Positions 39,108 through 50,800 of a DNA stretch of 64,000 nucleotides are shown here, piece after piece. Source of the DNA: Flavobacterium sp. KMS (GTDB taxonomy: Bacteria; Bacteroidota; Bacteroidia; Flavobacteriales; Flavobacteriaceae); NCBI RefSeq assembly GCF_000813005.1, contig NZ_JSYP01000002.1, positions 124,001 through 188,000 of the forward strand, given 5' to 3'. The position numbers and the translations under genes were made by a program. How positions within the stretch are numbered: the first letter of the stretch is position 1; the number at the start of each line of letters is the position of its first letter. The notes beneath the pieces were generated by a model. The model was not told where the DNA came from and ran no database searches. It worked only from the letters and a program-made list of their open reading frames with translations.

Positions 39108-40820
39108 TTGAAAACACTCCTGTCTTTATTACTAATAACCTCTCTAAGTTTACAATGCTATGCACAGCATTTTGAATTAAAAATAAACGGAGCTAACAAT
39201 TTTGAAAACAAAACTATCGACTCCATCCCCTATCTAAAAAAACACAAAACAACAAAGTCACTAACTGATGAAATAGAATTATTCTCAAAAAATCTAACAT
39301 CAAAAGGTTTTATTGACAATCAAATAATCACAAATAACCGCATAAACGACAGCACCTTTATAATAAAATTTAACCTAAAAGAAAAAATAAACTCCATACA
39401 CATATATGTAGACAAAGAAAAACCCATTCTTAACAACATATTTCCAAACACCATAAACAACATAATAACCATTCGGTACGAAGAGATTGAATCTCTTTTA
39501 AACAAAAAAATAAACCAACTTGAACATTTAGGGTACGCATTTACAAAACTAAAACTCACAAATATTCAACGAAAGAAAAATACCCTTTACGCAGACATTT
39601 CTATTAAGAATGAAAAGAAGAGAGAAATAAACTCGATTGTACTAAACTACACACAAAGCAACCAATCAAACATTTTTCCAAAAGGACACTTAAAACAGAT
39701 TAAAAAAAAATATACTGGAAAAACATTCAACCAAGAAACTACTACAGAAATCTACAATGATTTTGAAAAATTCACTTTTGTAAAACAAAGCAAATTTCCT
39801 GAAATTTTATTCTCAAACGACTCAACCAAAATCTATATATATATCGAAAAAAGAAAATCCAACACTTTTGATGGCTACATAGGTTTTTCTAATGATGAAA
39901 ACAAAAAAATAACTCTTAATGGATATCTTGACATAAACCTTGAAAACACCCTACATAGTGGAGAACAATTTTCTCTATACTGGAAAAGCGATGGAAACAA
40001 ACAAACAACTTTCAAAAGCAAAATCGAAATACCTTACCTATTCAAAACACCAACAAGCTTAAAAGCTGAATTAGAGATTTTTAAACAAGACAGTATTTTT
40101 CAGAACACAAAAACCGCTATCGCTTTAGGATATTACATAAAATACAATTCCCACCTATATATAGGGTACCAATCAACCGAATCGAGCGACATTCAAAATA
40201 CAAACAGCGCACTAATTCAAGACTACAAAAACCACTTTACAACGGCTACATTTGAATACAAAAAAACAACTCCTGAAAATTTCATCTTCCCAACCAAAAC
40301 CAATATTAACATAACTGCAGGTCTCGGAAAAAGAACAAACACAAACAACACAACTGAAGATTCAGAAGAGAACAAACAACATTATGCCAATATTGACTTA
40401 ATTAACATTTTTTATATAAATATTAAAAATAGTTTTTACATAAGAAGTAAAAATTACTACCTCTGGAGCAACACATATCTAACAAATGAACTATATCGAT
40501 TTGGTGGAATTAACTCTATAAGAGGTTTTGCTGAAAACAGCCTACAAGCCAATAATACCAATTTACTAATAACCGAATATCGCTACCAACCAACACCAAA
40601 CTTGTACCTACACACCATTGCAGACTACGGTCTTTACCAAGACAAAACTACACCCGAGAACAAAAAAAAATTAAATAACTTAATCGGCATCGGAATAGGC
40701 CTAGGTATTTTAACAAGAAACGGACTGCTACAAATAACTCTTGCAAACGGAAGCACTAGTGAAGATCGAATAAAATTTTACAATAGCATACTTAATATCC
40801 AATATAATGTTAAATTCTAA
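39108..40820 (+). CDS. Small Omp85/BamA-TamA-like outer membrane protein
   Basis: This 570-residue outer membrane protein is predicted from its signal peptide (LLSLLLITSLSLQCYAQ), a probable periplasmic region with POTRA-like segments over about residues 20-235, and a C-terminal beta-barrel. The barrel carries GGINSIRGF (about residue 470), matching the VRGF/IRGF loop-6 motif of Omp85 proteins, and ends in NVKF with a terminal Phe. It starts with TTG at 39108, chosen because the signal peptide begins directly there. It is smaller than BamA (about 800 residues). Its substrate is unknown. It is divergent from the ribosomal cluster. Confidence 0.78.
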   Translation: MKTLLSLLLITSLSLQCYAQHFELKINGANNFENKTIDSIPYLKKHKTTKSLTDEIELFSKNLTSKGFIDNQIITNNRINDSTFIIKFNLKEKINSIHIYVDKEKPILNNIFPNTINNIITIRYEEIESLLNKKINQLEHLGYAFTKLKLTNIQRKKNTLYADISIKNEKKREINSIVLNYTQSNQSNIFPKGHLKQIKKKYTGKTFNQETTTEIYNDFEKFTFVKQSKFPEILFSNDSTKIYIYIEKRKSNTFDGYIGFSNDENKKITLNGYLDINLENTLHSGEQFSLYWKSDGNKQTTFKSKIEIPYLFKTPTSLKAELEIFKQDSIFQNTKTAIALGYYIKYNSHLYIGYQSTESSDIQNTNSALIQDYKNHFTTATFEYKKTTPENFIFPTKTNINITAGLGKRTNTNNTTEDSEENKQHYANIDLINIFYINIKNSFYIRSKNYYLWSNTYLTNELYRFGGINSIRGFAENSLQANNTNLLITEYRYQPTPNLYLHTIADYGLYQDKTTPENKKKLNNLIGIGIGLGILTRNGLLQITLANGSTSEDRIKFYNSILNIQYNVKF

Positions 40821-40964
40821 AAATACCCCTGCATTAATTACAAATAACAAAAATCAACCTATAATAATGCCTGAAAAATTACACATATCTCAATATTATA
40901 ACATTTTTAATGAAATATATAATAATGTTAAATTTTAACTGAAACCAAAAAAAAAGTTTTATTT

Positions 40965-41022
40965 ATTAGGAAAGTTAACAAATTATTAAGATTTTTGGCA
41001 GACTAATTCAAAATATTTTAAA
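40965..41022 (+). promoter_or_regulatory. Conserved susC leader, copy 1
   Basis: The 58 nt directly before this susC start match the 58 nt before the second susC (47797-47854) at 53 positions, without gaps. The shared core reads TTAACAAATTATTAAGATTT. A GATTTTTG stretch resembles the -7 consensus with one mismatch, but no clear TTG precedes it, so promoter or leader RNA function is not decided. Confidence 0.55.
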
Positions 41023-44000
41023 ATGAAACTAAAGTTCAATGGATTCTTAGTACTACTATTAGTACTAATGGCGCAACTAACTTTTGCGCAAGAGAGAGTT
41101 GTTTCAGGTATTGTTTCGGATAATACAGGCATGCCCTTACCAGGTGTGAGTGTATTAGTTAAAGGAACAAAAAGCGGAACACAAACTGATTTTGACGGTA
41201 AATACTCCATCAAAGCATCACCAAGTCAAATATTAGTATTTAGCTACATTGGGATGAAAACTCAAGAAATTGTAGCTAGTTCACCATCTGTGAGCGCAAA
41301 ATTATCAAGTTCATCAGTAGAACTTGAGGGTGTAGTAGTTACTGCATTAGGGATTAAAAGAGAAAAAAAATCTCTTGGTTATTCTGCTCAATCAGTAACA
41401 GCCGAACAAGTAAGCACTGTACCTACTGGAAACTTCGTAAACAACTTATCAGGAAAAGTTGCTGGTCTTAGCGTAACACAAGGAACAAACTTTGGAGGAT
41501 CTACAAACGTAGTTCTTAGAGGATTTAAATCTATCCTTGGAGACAACCAAGCTTTATTTGTAGTTGATGGAGTACCAATTTTGAACAGCAACGTCAACTC
41601 ATTAGACCAAAAAAGTGGTAGAGGTGGTTACGATTATGGAAATGCTGCATCAGACATTAACCCAAATAACATCGCCGACATTAACGTACTAAAAGGAGCT
41701 GCAGCAACTGCCCTTTATGGATCTAGAGCTCAAAATGGAGCTATCATTATTACTACTAAAAAAGGGAAAGCTAGAAACGACTTATCTGTTGAATTCTCTT
41801 CTTCTTACACTATGTCTACTGTAGACAAAAAAACCTTCCCTAAATACCAAACTGAATACGGTCAAGGATATTATGGAGAAGATAGTTTTACATCATATTT
41901 AGGAGCAAACATGCCAGCATTTGGAGAAGATGCTTCTTATGGTCCTAAATACACTGGTGAAGATGTTTGGCAATATGACGCATTCATCCCTGGTTCAGCA
42001 AATTTCGGCAAAAAGACTCCTTGGACGGCTGCCAAAAACGGTCCTATTGAATTCTTCGAAACTGGAACATCAACTGTAAATAACATATCGTTAAGTGGTG
42101 GTTCAGATAAAGCGACTTACAGATTAACATACGCAAACACAAATAGTACTGACGTATTACCAAATTCATTGCTAAGCAAAAACAACTTTAACGGTACTGC
42201 TACGTATAAATTTAGTGATAAGTTAAGTTCAACATTCAATGCAACTTACGTATCTCAAAACACAAGAAACAGAAACTCAACTGGATACGGTGGTAACCAA
42301 ATAGCTGGTTTTAGACAATGGTGGCCTACAAATGTTGACATCAAAGAGCAAAAAGCACTTTATGAAATGGGAGACCAGAATTATACTTGGAACATTAGAA
42401 GTAGAACTGACCTTAGACCTGCATTCTGGGACAACCCATATTTCCAAAGATACCAGAATTACAACAACGATAGCAGAAAGAGATTTGCTGCAAATGCAAG
42501 CATAAGCTATGACGTATCTAAAAGCATTAATTTAATGGGTAGAATGGGTACTGATGGTTTCAACATGAAAACTGAAGATAGAATCGCTGTAGGTTCATAC
42601 CCAACTGCTCTTGGATTAAACACAGTGAATCAACCATCTGGTTACCTATTAAACATTTATGATTTTAGCGAACAAAATTATGATTTCTTAGCAACCTACA
42701 AAAAGGACTTAGCTGAAGACTTAAACTTAAACTTTATTTTAGGATCTAATTTTAACGTTCAAAATAACTTCTCTGAAGAGCAATCAACATCAGGAGGATT
42801 GTATATCCCAGGATTATACACTATTTCTAATTCAAGATCTGCTATAACATTACCTAGAACAATCAAAACAAGAAAAGAAATCCTTGGTTTATTTGCACAA
42901 GCAACATTAGGCTATAAAGGAACTTATTACTTAGAAGGTTCGGTAAGAAGAGACGAATCATCAGCTTTACCTGTAGATAATAACGCATATTGGTATTCTG
43001 CAATATCAGGAAGTGTTGTGTTCTCAAATTGGTTAAAAGATATTGAGTTCATCAATTTTGGTAAATTTAGAGCTGCTTATGCACAAGTAGGTTCTGACAC
43101 ACAAGCAAATACACTTATAAACACGTATACTGCAAGAAATCCATTTGGTACACCTTCTTATTCTTATAATACTACTGCAAAAAATGCAAACTTAAAACCA
43201 CAACAATTAGATAATATCGAATTAGGTTTAAACATGCAATTTGCAGATAACAGACTAGGATTTGACGTTGCTTGGTTCCAAAACAAAGCTTATGACCAAA
43301 TTTTACCTTTACCAGTATCAACAGCTACCGGTTCTCCATTCAACAATCTAAACGCAGGAACCTTAACAACAAAAGGATTCGAGGTATCTCTTAATGCCAC
43401 TCCTATTAAAACAGCAAATTTTTCTTGGGATGTTAATATTAACTGGGCGAACCCAAACACCAAAGTTACAGAGTTAGCTCCAGGCATTGAAAACATTCAG
43501 ATCAACTCTTTACAAGGTGGTATTAGTATCAACGCACCTCTTAATAAAGACTATGGATCAATTTGGGGAACTACTTATGTACTTGACCAATCAGGTAATA
43601 GAATTATAGCTGACAATGGAGCTTATTTAGTATCTACGACTACTGATAATGAACTAGGAACATACCAAGCTGATTGGACAGGTGGTATTAACAACAGATT
43701 TACTTTCAAAAACGTTTCTTTTAGCTTCTTAATAGATGTAAAAAAGGGCGGAAGTCTATTCTCACTTGACCAATATTACGGATACGGAACAGGTATTTAT
43801 GAAAATTCCGTTGGAAATAATGACTTAGGAAACCCTATTAGAAACCCAAAAACTAATGGAGCAGATAGTGGTGGTGAAGTTCTAAAAGGTGTTATGGCAA
43901 ATCCTGCTTATGTACCTGGAAATGGGCAACCACAATATGTAACAAATACAACAAGATTAGACAGATCACAATCTAGTCAAGTTTTAAGCACTGACCCTCC

Positions 44001-44262
44001 TACAGCTCAATTTGTTTACGATGCAGGTTTTGTAAAATTAAGAGAGGTAGTATTTACATACAATTTCCCAACAAGTTTATTAGGAAATTCTATAAAAGGA
44101 GCTTCATTTAGCTTAATAGGAAACAATCTATGGATAATAGATAAAAGCGTACCTTATTCTGATCCAGAAGCAGGATTATCTTCTGGTAATACTCAAGGAT
44201 ACCAATCAGGTCCTATGCCGTCAACAAGAAATATTTCTTTTAACGTCAAACTTAATTTTTAA
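41023..44262 (+). CDS. SusC/RagA family TonB-linked outer membrane protein (pair 1)
   Basis: This 1079-residue protein is a TonB-dependent nutrient transporter of the SusC family. It has a signal peptide (residues 1-23), a carboxypeptidase-regulatory-like domain (about 27-105, with PLPGVSVLVKGTKSGTQTDF), a plug domain ending at ALYGSRAQNGAIIITTKKGK (about 230-249) and a large beta-barrel ending in NVKLNF. It forms a unit with the SusD gene 5 bp downstream. The ligand is unknown; no glycoside hydrolase or regulator is next to it. The signal peptide and 5' leader are nearly identical to those of the second susC. Confidence 0.95.
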   Translation: MKLKFNGFLVLLLVLMAQLTFAQERVVSGIVSDNTGMPLPGVSVLVKGTKSGTQTDFDGKYSIKASPSQILVFSYIGMKTQEIVASSPSVSAKLSSSSVELEGVVVTALGIKREKKSLGYSAQSVTAEQVSTVPTGNFVNNLSGKVAGLSVTQGTNFGGSTNVVLRGFKSILGDNQALFVVDGVPILNSNVNSLDQKSGRGGYDYGNAASDINPNNIADINVLKGAAATALYGSRAQNGAIIITTKKGKARNDLSVEFSSSYTMSTVDKKTFPKYQTEYGQGYYGEDSFTSYLGANMPAFGEDASYGPKYTGEDVWQYDAFIPGSANFGKKTPWTAAKNGPIEFFETGTSTVNNISLSGGSDKATYRLTYANTNSTDVLPNSLLSKNNFNGTATYKFSDKLSSTFNATYVSQNTRNRNSTGYGGNQIAGFRQWWPTNVDIKEQKALYEMGDQNYTWNIRSRTDLRPAFWDNPYFQRYQNYNNDSRKRFAANASISYDVSKSINLMGRMGTDGFNMKTEDRIAVGSYPTALGLNTVNQPSGYLLNIYDFSEQNYDFLATYKKDLAEDLNLNFILGSNFNVQNNFSEEQSTSGGLYIPGLYTISNSRSAITLPRTIKTRKEILGLFAQATLGYKGTYYLEGSVRRDESSALPVDNNAYWYSAISGSVVFSNWLKDIEFINFGKFRAAYAQVGSDTQANTLINTYTARNPFGTPSYSYNTTAKNANLKPQQLDNIELGLNMQFADNRLGFDVAWFQNKAYDQILPLPVSTATGSPFNNLNAGTLTTKGFEVSLNATPIKTANFSWDVNINWANPNTKVTELAPGIENIQINSLQGGISINAPLNKDYGSIWGTTYVLDQSGNRIIADNGAYLVSTTTDNELGTYQADWTGGINNRFTFKNVSFSFLIDVKKGGSLFSLDQYYGYGTGIYENSVGNNDLGNPIRNPKTNGADSGGEVLKGVMANPAYVPGNGQPQYVTNTTRLDRSQSSQVLSTDPPTAQFVYDAGFVKLREVVFTYNFPTSLLGNSIKGASFSLIGNNLWIIDKSVPYSDPEAGLSSGNTQGYQSGPMPSTRNISFNVKLNF

Positions 44263-44267
44263 AAAAA

Positions 44268-45722
44268 ATGAAAATGAAAAAAATCATAGCAATACTAACT
44301 ATAGGTCTGTCAATGACAGCTTGTGTTAGTGACGACATAAACACAGACCCTAATAGTGCCTACACTACCGTTCCTGGATCTCTTATTAATTACGCTCAAA
44401 AAGAATTAAGTGATTACATAAGCACTCCTAACGTAAATGAAAATAATTTCAGACTAACAATGCAGTATTGGCAAGAAGCAATATATGTAAACGAAAGTAA
44501 TTACGACTTTACTAACAGAAATGTTTCTAATCAAATTTACACAGATAACTATGTAAATGTACTGAACAACTTAGGCAAAGCAAAAGAACTAATCAATGCT
44601 TACGTACCTACTATATCTGAAGCTCCAGCATGGCCAAAAAACAAAAAGAATCAACTAGCTATAATTGACATTATGCAGGTATACACATACCAGCTTTTAG
44701 TTGATACTTTTGGTAATATTCCTTATACTCAAGCTGCAAACCTTATTGCTTATCCATTACCAGCATATGATGACGCATCTACAATTTATAAAGATTTAAT
44801 TACTAGAATCAATACCGACATAACAAATTTAGATGTTAGCGCAACAGGCTTTCCTACTTTTACAGAAGGTGATAAATATTATGGTGGAAGAATTGCAAAA
44901 TGGATAATTTTCGCTAACTCAATAAAATTAAAACTTGGTATTGCCATAGCTGACGAAAACCCTGCATTAGCTCAAACTACAGCCCTTTCAGCAATAGCTG
45001 CTGGCGTAATGACATCTACTGCTGACAATTGTCAATTTCAATACCTAGCTGCATCTCCAAATTTCAACCCGATATACGAAAACGTGGTTGCAAGTGGTAG
45101 AGATGATTTCTTTGCTGCTAAACCATTAATTGACTATATGAATACATCGAATGACCCTAGAATAGGTAAATACTATCAAAAGACTGAAGATGGTACTTAT
45201 GTAGGTCAAGTAGTTGGACAAGGTGGAGCTTTTGATGCATTTTCACATATTGGCACATTTGCTTCCACTCCAGCAACTCCTGGAATATTATTAAACTATA
45301 CTGAAGTTGCTTTCTATATTGCTGAAGCAAATGCTAGATGGACTTCACCAGCAGCAGCAGCGCCTTATTATGACGCAGCAGTTACAACTTCAATCTTAGA
45401 GTGGGGCGGTACAGCAGCTGAAGCCACAGCTTATCTTGCATCAAAACCATACGATGCTGCTAATTGGAAACAATCTATTGGTGAACAAGCTTGGGTTGCT
45501 ATGTTTAATCAGGCGTTAACTTCTTGGAATTTCTACAGAAGATTAGACTATCCTGTTTTAGCAGCACCTCCTACTGCTATTACTAATGCAGGCGGTAAGG
45601 TTCCAGTAAGAATGACATACCCAGTACTTGAACAACAAGTTAATAACACAAACTGGAAAGCAGCTTCTGATGCTATCGGTGGAGATTTATTAACAACAAA
45701 ACTTTTCTGGGATAAATTCTAA
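44268..45722 (+). CDS. SusD/RagB family outer membrane lipoprotein (pair 1)
   Basis: This 484-residue surface lipoprotein caps the SusC transporter and binds its ligand. The signal peptide ends in a lipobox (SMTAC, Cys18). The helical TPR-like fold is suggested by segments such as LAIIDIMQVYTYQLLVDTFG (about 124-143), and the pattern fits the SusD-like group 2 (SusD/RagB lipoprotein) rather than classical RagB. The C-terminus GGDLLTTKLFWDKF is typical. It is followed by a strong terminator. Confidence 0.92.
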   Translation: MKMKKIIAILTIGLSMTACVSDDINTDPNSAYTTVPGSLINYAQKELSDYISTPNVNENNFRLTMQYWQEAIYVNESNYDFTNRNVSNQIYTDNYVNVLNNLGKAKELINAYVPTISEAPAWPKNKKNQLAIIDIMQVYTYQLLVDTFGNIPYTQAANLIAYPLPAYDDASTIYKDLITRINTDITNLDVSATGFPTFTEGDKYYGGRIAKWIIFANSIKLKLGIAIADENPALAQTTALSAIAAGVMTSTADNCQFQYLAASPNFNPIYENVVASGRDDFFAAKPLIDYMNTSNDPRIGKYYQKTEDGTYVGQVVGQGGAFDAFSHIGTFASTPATPGILLNYTEVAFYIAEANARWTSPAAAAPYYDAAVTTSILEWGGTAAEATAYLASKPYDAANWKQSIGEQAWVAMFNQALTSWNFYRRLDYPVLAAPPTAITNAGGKVPVRMTYPVLEQQVNNTNWKAASDAIGGDLLTTKLFWDKF

Positions 45723-45749
45723 TTTTTCATCTTAGTTATCATAATTAAG

Positions 45750-45780
45750 CCACTCTGTTCGTTCAGAGTGGTTTTTTTTT
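45750..45780 (+). terminator. Intrinsic terminator after susD 1
   Basis: An 8-bp stem, CCACTCTG / CAGAGTGG, with a 6-nt loop is followed by nine T residues, 27 bp after the susD stop codon. Confidence 0.92.
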
Positions 45781-45796
45781 ATATGAACATAATAAC

Positions 45797-45804
45797 TATA
45801 TTTG
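45797..45804 (+). promoter_or_regulatory. Possible -7 element abutting rlmB start codon
   Basis: TATATTTG matches TAnnTTTG and ends 4 nt before the rlmB ATG, implying a leaderless mRNA if used. The spacer upstream is the T-run of the preceding terminator, and there is no TTG at -33. Confidence 0.4.
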
Positions 45805-45808
45805 CCGT

Positions 45809-46543
45809 ATGGAAAAAGAACATCAAATATTCGGAATTAGAGCCATCATAGAGGCAATACAATCAGGAAAAGAAGTCGACAAGGTCTTCATACAAAAAGA
45901 AATATCAGGTGAACTGATGAAAGATTTAATGAAAGTGATGAAACGCGCCAACATAAATTTTTCATATGTTCCTGTTGAAAAGCTAAACAGATTAACCCCT
46001 AATAATCACCAAGGTGCAGTCGCAACAATATCACCAATTGGTTTTATTGAATTAGAACATTTGGTAGATTCAACTGTTGCTTCAGGAAGTACTCCCCTAT
46101 TTTTAATTTTAGATCAAATATCTGACGCCCGTAATTTTGGTGCCATTATCAGAACAGCAGAGTGTACTGGCGTAAACGGGATCATCGTTCAGAAATCAGG
46201 CTCAGCCCCAGTTAACGGAGACACTGTTAAGACATCTGCCGGAGCGGTATTTAATGTACCTATTTGTAAAGTAGAACACATAAAAGATGCTATATTTTAC
46301 CTACAAGGTTCAGGCATAAAAACTGTAGCTGCAACCGAGAAAACCGATCAAAACATTTATGACGTTTCATTAAATGAAGCTGTCGCTATAATAATGGGAT
46401 CTGAGGATCGAGGTATCAATCCATCGGTATTAAAAATAGTTGATGAAAAAGCAAAACTTCCAATGTTTGGAACAATAGGATCTCTAAACGTTTCTGTTGC
46501 TTGTGGAGCTTTTTTATATGAGGCTGTCCGCCAAAGAAAATAA
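45809..46543 (+). CDS. rlmB: 23S rRNA (guanosine-2'-O-)-methyltransferase RlmB-like
   Basis: This 244-residue SpoU/TrmH-family enzyme probably 2'-O-methylates G2251 of 23S rRNA. The N-terminal substrate-binding domain (IFGIRAIIEAIQSGKEVDKV) is followed by the SPOUT knot domain with ISDARNFGAIIRTAE (motif 1), IIMGSEDRGINPSVL (motif 2) and LNVSVACGAFLYEAV (motif 3). Length fits RlmB. Another TrmH-family target is possible but less likely. Confidence 0.9.
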   Translation: MEKEHQIFGIRAIIEAIQSGKEVDKVFIQKEISGELMKDLMKVMKRANINFSYVPVEKLNRLTPNNHQGAVATISPIGFIELEHLVDSTVASGSTPLFLILDQISDARNFGAIIRTAECTGVNGIIVQKSGSAPVNGDTVKTSAGAVFNVPICKVEHIKDAIFYLQGSGIKTVAATEKTDQNIYDVSLNEAVAIIMGSEDRGINPSVLKIVDEKAKLPMFGTIGSLNVSVACGAFLYEAVRQRK

Positions 46544-46593
46544 AACCAACACATAAGATTAGAGGGTAAATAAATGATTATAAATAATTTTTT

Positions 46594-47403
<810 letters not shown>

Positions 47404-47854
47404 TAACACTAGCATTACAAACAAAACAATCTCGTAACATTAGCTTTTATAGAATACAAAAACTAAAGTAATCAAGCCTTAATTTTACGATTTTAAGACA
47501 AAAAACCTACATCTAAAAGTGTCCTCATCCCCCATTATCTATGTGTTTTTTGAATATTTAAAGAAAAAAACACATTTATTCTCTCAAAAATCAACCGCAA
47601 AAATTACTTTTATTTTTTTCTTTTATTATGGTCAAAAAAACCGAAAAACAAAAAAAAAGCTATCAAAAAATTTAAATATTTTTATAAATTTAACGATTTT
47701 ACCTCTAATATAGAGATTCCAAATCACTGAAAAATTGATTTTTTAACAAGAAATGTTTTGTTTATTTACATATTTCGGATAAAAGCAGGCAAATTCATTA
47801 GGAAGATTAACAAATTATTAAGATTTTTGTCAAACTAATTCAAAATATTTAAAA
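47404..47854 (+). other. Intergenic region upstream of second susC
   Basis: This 451-bp AT-rich gap has no convincing gene. It holds an 11-bp AT-rich inverted repeat (ATGTGTTTTTT at 47541-47551 with its complement at 47565-47575), a small CTCTA/TAGAG palindrome near 47703-47715, a weak AAATCA/TGATTT hairpin followed by T residues at 47721-47744, and the conserved susC leader at its right end. Confidence 0.6.
47797..47854 (+). promoter_or_regulatory. Conserved susC leader, copy 2
   Basis: This is the second copy of the 58-nt leader described at 40965-41022; five positions differ and the spacing to the ATG is identical. The similarity continues through the signal peptide codons and fades within the first domain. 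Confidence 0.55.
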
Positions 47855-50800
47855 ATGAAACTAAAATTCAATGGATTCTTAGTACTGCTATTGGTACTAA
47901 TGGCGCAATTAAATTTTGCGCAAGAAAAAGTTGTTTCAGGAATTGTTTCTGATGACACAGGAATGCCGATCCCAGGGGTTACTGTAACTGTTAAGGGAAC
48001 AAAAAATGCAACACAAACAGATTTCGACGGGAAATACTCAATTAAAGCGTCGCCTAATCAAATTATTCTTTTCACTTACATTGGGATGAAAAGTAAAGAA
48101 CAGCCAGCTACATCTTCTGTTGTTAACGCAAAGTTAGTGGGAGATGCAATGGAACTTGAAGGCGTGGTGGTTGTAGCTTTTGGAACACAAAAGAAAGAAG
48201 CTATAACAGGAGCTGTTGCAAAAATTGATGCAAAAGCATTAGAAAACACACAAGCATCTAACGCAATTCAATCTTTAACAGGTAAAGTTGCAGGTGTACA
48301 AATCCAAGCAAATTCAGGACAACCTGGAGATGCGCCTCAAGTACGTTTTAGAGGTATTGGATCTATCTCATCTTCTAATGCACCTTTGTATGTTGTAGAT
48401 GGTTTTCCATATAACGGAGATATAAACGCTATAGCAACTCAAGATATCGAGTCTATCAGTTTCTTAAAAGATGCATCATCTAATGCATTATACGGAAGTA
48501 GAGGAGCAAATGGTGTAATCATTGTTACAACTAAAAAAGGTAAAAAAGGTCAACTAAAAGTTACTTACGAAGGAAAAATAGGAGTTAACTCTAGAGCTGT
48601 TCCGGAATACGACATGATTACTGATCCAGGGCAATACTACGAAGCTGCCTATGGAAGAATCAGAAATGGTCTAATTTTTCAAGGAAAAACTCCTGCGGTA
48701 GCATCAGCAACTGCATCAAAAAATTTAATCAGTGGGAACCCATCTTATTCACTAGGGTATAATAATTACAACGTAGCAAACGATCAAGTAATAGATCCAG
48801 CTACAGGACAACTAAATCCTAATGCACAATTATTATATCATGATAATTGGGAAAAAACATTATTTAACGACAATACAAGAATTGAGCACTTTTTAAGCTT
48901 AGCGGGTAGCTCAGAAAAACTTAATTCTTACTTATCTGTAGGTTACCTATCTGATAATGGATACACAATTAACTCAAACTTTAAACGTGTAACTTTAAGA
49001 TCTAATGTTGACTATACGATTACTGATAAAATTAAAGCAGGAGCCAACCTTAACTATGCAAACTCTAATCAGAATGCACCAATATCACAAGTAGGTTCTG
49101 GTACATACAGCAACTTATTTAGCTGGGCAAGAAATATAGCTCCAATTTATCCTGTTTACCTTAGAAATGAGGCTGGAAACATTGTAACGAACAAAGTAGG
49201 AGAGAAAGTATATGACTTTAACCAATCTGGAGATCGTCCTTATGGTTTCAACTTAAATCCTTACGGAACTACATTATTAAATACAAATTTAAATCAAGAA
49301 AACAAATTTGGAGCTAGAGGTTACATATCTATCGACTTCTTTAAAGATTTTAACTTCAGATACAATCTTGGTTATGACTTAATGTCTGGATACTATGTAA
49401 ATAGCACAACAGGAATTGGTGGAGATGACCAAGGGGTAAACGGTAGTATAGGAACAGCATCTAAAGATGATTATACTATTACAAACCAACAATTATTATC
49501 TTGGAAAAAATCTTTTGGAGAACACTCACTTGATATACTTGTTGGACACGAGTCTTCAGATTTCACATCAAAAATGTTGACTGGACAAAAAACAGGTGTT
49601 GTAATACCAGGTTTACCAGTAGTTAGTAATGCAACTAGATTTTCTTATTTAGATGGTTACAATGACATATACAAAGTAGAAGGCTTCTTCTCTAGATTAA
49701 ATTATAGCTACAAAAACAAATATTTTGTAAATGGTAGTTTCAGAAGAGATGGATCATCAGTATTCGCACCAGAAAACAGATGGGGTAATTTCTACGGATT
49801 TGGAGGAGCATGGTCTGTAACGAAAGAATCTTTCTTTCCTCAAACTAAATGGATCACTGACTTAAGAATTAAAGGAAGTTATGGAGAACAAGGAAATGAT
49901 AATATCTACTACCCTTCTTCTACAAGAATCAGCAGCCGTAGCTACTTTGGAAGTGAAAGAAACTACTATGCATACCAAACACAATATGAGATTTTACCTG
50001 ATGCAGACGGAAACGCGAGTGTAGTTACTGTATATGAAGGAAACAAAAAGATTAAATGGGAGAAATCTAAAAACTTAAACATTGGATTCGAAGTTGAATT
50101 ATTCAACAGAGTGAACCTTGAAGCTGAATATTTCGAAAGAAATGTAAGTGATTTAATATATAACCGTCCTTATGCACCAGCAACTGGAATTCCGTTTGTT
50201 ACTGAAAACATTGGTGACATGTCTAACAAAGGAATTGAGGTTAACTTAGGTGTTGATGTAATCAAAACACAAGATATCGACTTTAACATTTGGGCTAATG
50301 CAACGCATTATAAAAATAAAGTAACTTCATTACCAAGTCCTTTTACAAGTGGTATCTTTAGATTTGAAGTTGGAGCTCCTGCATATGCTTACTTCCTAAG
50401 AGAATTTGCAGGTGTAGACAAAACTAATGGAGACGCTCTATGGTACATGGATGTAAAAGATGCTTCAGGAAACGTAACTGGTAAAACAACAACAAACGTT
50501 TACGGAAATGCAACTCAGTACTTAAGTGATAAAGACGCAAATCCAGATGTATATGGTGGTTTCGGAACTATGTTCAGATTTAAAAACATCACATTCCAAG
50601 CAAGTTTTGCATACCAAGTTGGAGGATATATGTATGATGGTGTTTACCAAAGTGCTTTAAGTTCAGGTGACGATAATGTAGGTCAAAACTACCATAAAGA
50701 CATAGCTAAATCATGGTCAGTTGATAATCCGAATTCAGATATGCCAAGAATTGACCATATTTCTCAATATCAAATGGCGTCTTCTGATTATTTCTTAGCA

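Noticed and set aside
40986..41213. Minus-strand ORF over the start of the first susC
   Set aside because: It is antisense to the susC signal peptide and regulatory-like domain and has no features of a protein.
47541..47575. AT-rich 11-bp inverted repeat as a terminator for the DUF2490-type gene
   Set aside because: The loop is 13 nt, the stem is almost all A/T, and no T-tract follows the second arm; at most a weak structure 140 bp after the stop codon.
47519..47713. 64-codon ORF upstream of the second susC
   Set aside because: Its translation is low-complexity Lys/Phe-rich sequence from AT-rich DNA with no signal of a real protein; the region is better read as noncoding.
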